A DNA stretch of 7,607 nt. Source: CAKTOF01 sp964523945 (lineage in GTDB: Bacteria > Bacillota > Clostridia > Oscillospirales > Oscillospiraceae). Shown piece after piece: positions 5,612 to 7,607 of this stretch; the stretch's first letter is position 1; each line of letters opens with the position of its first letter. The notes below the pieces were generated by a model. The model did no database searches, was not told the origin of the DNA, and saw only the letters and a program-made list of their open reading frames with translations. The stretch lies in assembly GCA_964523945.1 (NCBI GenBank), contig CAZGBU010000099.1, positions 1 to 7,607 on the forward strand, written 5' to 3'. A program made the position numbers and the translations under genes.

Positions 5612-6499
5612 ATGACGTTCAACCAAATCCATTGCTTCAAGGAGACCGCGGCGCTGCTGAATATCACTGCGGCGGCGGCCCGGCTGCATATGACGCAGCC
5701 GACACTCAGCCGGCAGATCTCGATGCTCGAGGAGGAGCTTGGCGCGGTCTTGTTTACCCGCAATCGCAAGGGGCTTTCCCTCACGCCGGCCGGCCAGGTG
5801 TTCTACGAGGCGGCCGCGATGCTGCTCGACTATGAGCGGCAGATCCGGGAAGAGGTAGCAAAGGCGTCACGCCCGCCAATCAGCACGCTGCGGATTGCCG
5901 TGCTGGAAGAGGCCATTATCCCGCAGGCCATCCGCAGCGCGATCAAAACGGCGGCGGCACGCTTCCCGGAGATCAATATCTCCCTGTTTGTGCGGACAGC
6001 GCGCGAGCTCTACGAACAGCTGGAAATGGGACAGATTGATTTTGCCTGCCTGATGAAGAGTCAGATCGAGCGTGTGCCGAGCATCCGTCATGTTGTCCTG
6101 CAGACGGATCATCTTTGCCTTGCAGCCAGTAACGACATGCCCATACCGCCGGGGGAGATCCGGGAGAGCACCGTCAGGGATTTTGTAAAAGACACGGTCC
6201 TGATCAATCTGGAACGCACCACCTTTGACACCATGTATGTGCCGGACGTATTTTTTACGGCGGACAATATCCGCTATGTATCCACCGTGGACGATCAGGT
6301 CGCGCAGATTGTGACCGGGCTGGGCGTTTCTCTGGTATACAGCTCGCATCGGCTGGCCGAGACGCCTGGTATCCTGCTGCGCCGCGTGATCGATGCGCCG
6401 ACGGCGGATATCGTTCTTGCGTACCAGTCCGAAAACGCCAATCCTGGTATTGAGGCGTTTTTGCAGCTCCTGCAAGGTACCGGGCAATCATTCGGCTGA
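5612..6499 (+). CDS. LysR-family transcriptional regulator
   Basis: A 295-residue LysR-type regulator of normal family length. The N-terminal winged helix-turn-helix (about 1-65) is classic: MTFNQIHCFKETAALLNITA leads into MTQPTLSRQISMLEEELGAV, then LFTRNRKGLSLTPAG. A linker helix (about 65-88) and a periplasmic-binding-protein-like effector domain (about 90-290) follow. The start at 5612 is chosen over an in-frame ATG at 5591 because AGGAGG (5601-5606) lies 5 nt upstream and the protein then begins at the usual LysR position. It is divergent from the family 5 binding-protein gene with 210 bp between them, an arrangement in which the regulator normally controls both genes. The ligand is not readable; a substrate or breakdown product of the imported solute is a reasonable guess. 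It ends 18 bp before a strong hairpin. Confidence 0.94.
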   Translation: MTFNQIHCFKETAALLNITAAAARLHMTQPTLSRQISMLEEELGAVLFTRNRKGLSLTPAGQVFYEAAAMLLDYERQIREEVAKASRPPISTLRIAVLEEAIIPQAIRSAIKTAAARFPEINISLFVRTARELYEQLEMGQIDFACLMKSQIERVPSIRHVVLQTDHLCLAASNDMPIPPGEIRESTVRDFVKDTVLINLERTTFDTMYVPDVFFTADNIRYVSTVDDQVAQIVTGLGVSLVYSSHRLAETPGILLRRVIDAPTADIVLAYQSENANPGIEAFLQLLQGTGQSFG

Positions 6500-6517
6500 T
6501 GAAAATAAAATAAGAAG

Positions 6518-6550
6518 CAGGCGCCGCCGCAGTTTCTGCGGCGGCGCCTG
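6518..6550. terminator. Bidirectional terminator between the LysR and hydrolase genes
   Basis: A perfect 15-bp GC-rich stem, CAGGCGCCGCCGCAG with its complement, closes a TTT loop. On the minus strand it is followed by CTTCTTATTTTATTTTC, a good U-rich tract, so it should end transcripts from the hydrolase gene, whose stop is about 200 bp upstream on that strand. On the plus strand it follows the LysR stop by 18 bp but lacks a clear T-run, so it is less certain there. Confidence 0.7.
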
Positions 6551-6559
6551 TTGGAGTCT

Positions 6560-6667
6560 GTCAAAAACCTTCCGTCCGAAAGGTTCGGAGGAAAAGTGTG
6601 AAAGGGAGCCCGTCAGGGCCCCCTTTCGCGTTCCGTTGAATCGGATTTGCTGTTTTTAAAGCTGTGA
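6560..6667 (+). repeat. Dispersed intergenic repeat, copy B
   Basis: This plus-strand stretch starts GTCAAAAA (6560-6567). It continues with the block C-N3-CCG-N-CCGAA-N2-GTT-N-G-N-AGG-N-AAAG, then a hairpin with arms 6600-6611 and 6616-6627 (GAAAGGGAGCCC and GGGCCCCCTTTC, one mismatch), and ends at AAGCTGTGA (6659-6667). The distance from hairpin end to AAGCTGTGA is about 32 nt, against 33 nt in copy A. One base pair of the hairpin is A-T in copy A and G-C here, a compensatory change that hints the fold is kept. The remainder of the gap up to 6751 shows nothing recognisable. Confidence 0.65.
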
Positions 6668-6751
6668 GTTTTAAGCACCTGCGTAAAACAATGTCACTAG
6701 CTGACTGTTCAGAATGCGCCGGTCAGCGCAGGGCGGGAGACGCGGATGGCT

Positions 6752-7607
6752 TCAGCGCGGCAGGATCGGCAGGACAACGCGCGCGTCGTACGGCCCGCCG
6801 GTGTGGAGGATGTGACGGCCATGGTTGTCCGGCAGAACGCGGTTCTTTTCACCGCCGGGTACGGGATGGCCCATGAAGTCATAGCCGGAAACGGAGATCA
6901 TCAGCTTGTCGCCCCGGCGGAAGAAAAGCGATGTCGGCCAGAGCGGGATGACGACCGGCACAATCTGCCCGGGTGAGAGTTTTTCAGGCGTGTCGAAGCG
7001 GTGCTCCGGAAAGCGCTCGGTGGATACGTCCGGTTTCAGCGCGCGCAGCGACACGCGCAGACGGTTGTCCGGCCCGGAATACGGCTGGCCACCGAAGCCC
7101 GGCACAGAGCAGAAGCTGCCGTCCGGATTCAGCGTGACCGCGCGCACGAACAGATCCATGTCGTCGTGGCCGTCCGCTTCAACCCACAGGTGGACATTGA
7201 TCTGCCCAACCACCTCGGTGTCCGCGTCGAACGTGTAGACAAAGTCGCATCGTCCGGCCGCCGGCTGCCGCACGAAGGCCTCATCCTGCGTCTGACAGGC
7301 GACAAACGGAACCTCGGCGTCATATGCGGCCAAGGCGTACGCCGGCAGCGTCTCGGTGATGGTGCGGGTCGCCGCGTCGAGGTAGAGCGTTTTGCGCTGC
7401 TCGCGCGGGATCGGCCAGTCGGCCTCAGGTCGTTCCACAATATCGTCTCCATGCGGGTTGAGCACAGAAAGGCGCACGCGCGGCGTCTGCTCCCAGCCGT
7501 TGTCCGCGTCCTTGCAAAACCGGTCGCAGAACGGGATCAGCTCTTTTTCACAGAAGTCCGGGCTGGCCTCGAGCATGCAGTTGTCGGAATTGTGGATGTA
7601 GATCCAC
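6752..7607 (-). CDS. CocE/NonD-type hydrolase, C-terminal part (runs off window)
   Basis: The last 284 residues of a larger protein whose start lies beyond base 7607. The fragment opens with WIYIHNSDNCMLEA, matching the end of an alpha/beta-hydrolase domain in large CocE/NonD proteins. It continues with a helical segment and the motif NGWEQTPRVRLSVLNP, then a beta-sandwich of the X-Pro dipeptidyl-peptidase C-terminal type (PepX_C), including DMDLFVRAVTLNPDG, LRVSLRALKPD and FRRGDKLMISVSG. Family members are serine hydrolases acting on esters, acylated compounds or X-Pro peptides. The catalytic Ser and Asp would be upstream and are not visible, so activity and substrate cannot be judged. The C-terminus ends normally. 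Its transcript probably ends at the hairpin at 6518-6550. No functional link to the LysR gene is shown, as the two are convergent. Confidence 0.85.
   Translation of the reverse strand, partial: WIYIHNSDNCMLEASPDFCEKELIPFCDRFCKDADNGWEQTPRVRLSVLNPHGDDIVERPEADWPIPREQRKTLYLDAATRTITETLPAYALAAYDAEVPFVACQTQDEAFVRQPAAGRCDFVYTFDADTEVVGQINVHLWVEADGHDDMDLFVRAVTLNPDGSFCSVPGFGGQPYSGPDNRLRVSLRALKPDVSTERFPEHRFDTPEKLSPGQIVPVVIPLWPTSLFFRRGDKLMISVSGYDFMGHPVPGGEKNRVLPDNHGRHILHTGGPYDARVVLPILPR

Noticed and set aside
5402..5689. An N-terminal extension of the binding protein beyond MKKLYR
   Set aside because: It would bury the lipoprotein signal peptide and overlap the LysR start and the divergent promoters; a good ribosome-binding site precedes 5401.
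5867..6487. A 206-codon open frame antisense to the LysR gene
   Set aside because: The LysR protein on the other strand is unambiguous over its full length; the antisense product has no recognisable features.
1..7607. CRISPR array, tRNA, rRNA, insertion sequence or phage genes
   Set aside because: No regularly spaced direct repeats, cloverleaf-like sequences, rRNA-like stretches or transposase/integrase motifs were seen on either strand.

Overview
The window looks like chromosomal DNA from a GC-rich anaerobic member of the Clostridia, perhaps an Oscillospiraceae-type gut bacterium. This is inferred from the lipoprotein signal of the family 5 substrate-binding protein, purine-rich Shine-Dalgarno sites, sigma-A-like promoters, and the mix of IclR, LysR, family 5 solute-binding and CocE/PepX_C families. 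No rRNA, tRNA, CRISPR array, transposase or phage gene is visible. The taxonomic call is an inference, not a database result.

Layout. (1) 1-1503, plus strand: an IclR-family regulator with a clear promoter and two palindromes upstream, followed 15 bp later by a small four-helix membrane protein of unknown function. (2) 1504-1733: a 230-bp convergent intergenic region packed with hairpins, including a strong plus-strand terminator. (3) 1734-3596, minus strand: a 620-residue protein with beta-helix-like repeats and no signal peptide, with its own promoter. (4) 3819-5401, minus strand: a lipoprotein substrate-binding protein (SBP_bac_5) of an ABC peptide/nickel-type importer, split by what looks like a single-base deletion at about 4490-4493. 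(5) 5402-5611: a divergent control region with a perfect -10 for the binding protein and LysR-type palindromes. (6) 5612-6499, plus strand: a LysR-family regulator. (7) 6500-6751: a bidirectional terminator and further hairpins. (8) 6752-7607, minus strand: the C-terminal part of a CocE/NonD-type serine hydrolase (PepX_C domain) that runs off the window.

Working together. The clearest regulatory unit is the divergent LysR / binding-protein pair: the regulator probably controls uptake of a small peptide or similar solute. No permease or ATPase gene is in the window, so the binding protein would have to serve a transporter encoded elsewhere. The IclR gene is probably autoregulated and cotranscribed with the membrane protein.

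The most unusual thing found is a composite intergenic repeat of about 110 bp present in two diverged copies (1565-1677 minus and 6560-6667 plus). Each lies just past a GC-rich 15-bp hairpin that follows a gene's stop codon, and both have the same orientation relative to that upstream gene. I see no convincing evidence of a new defence, mobile or biosynthetic system; most of the window is ordinary regulator, transport and hydrolase content.
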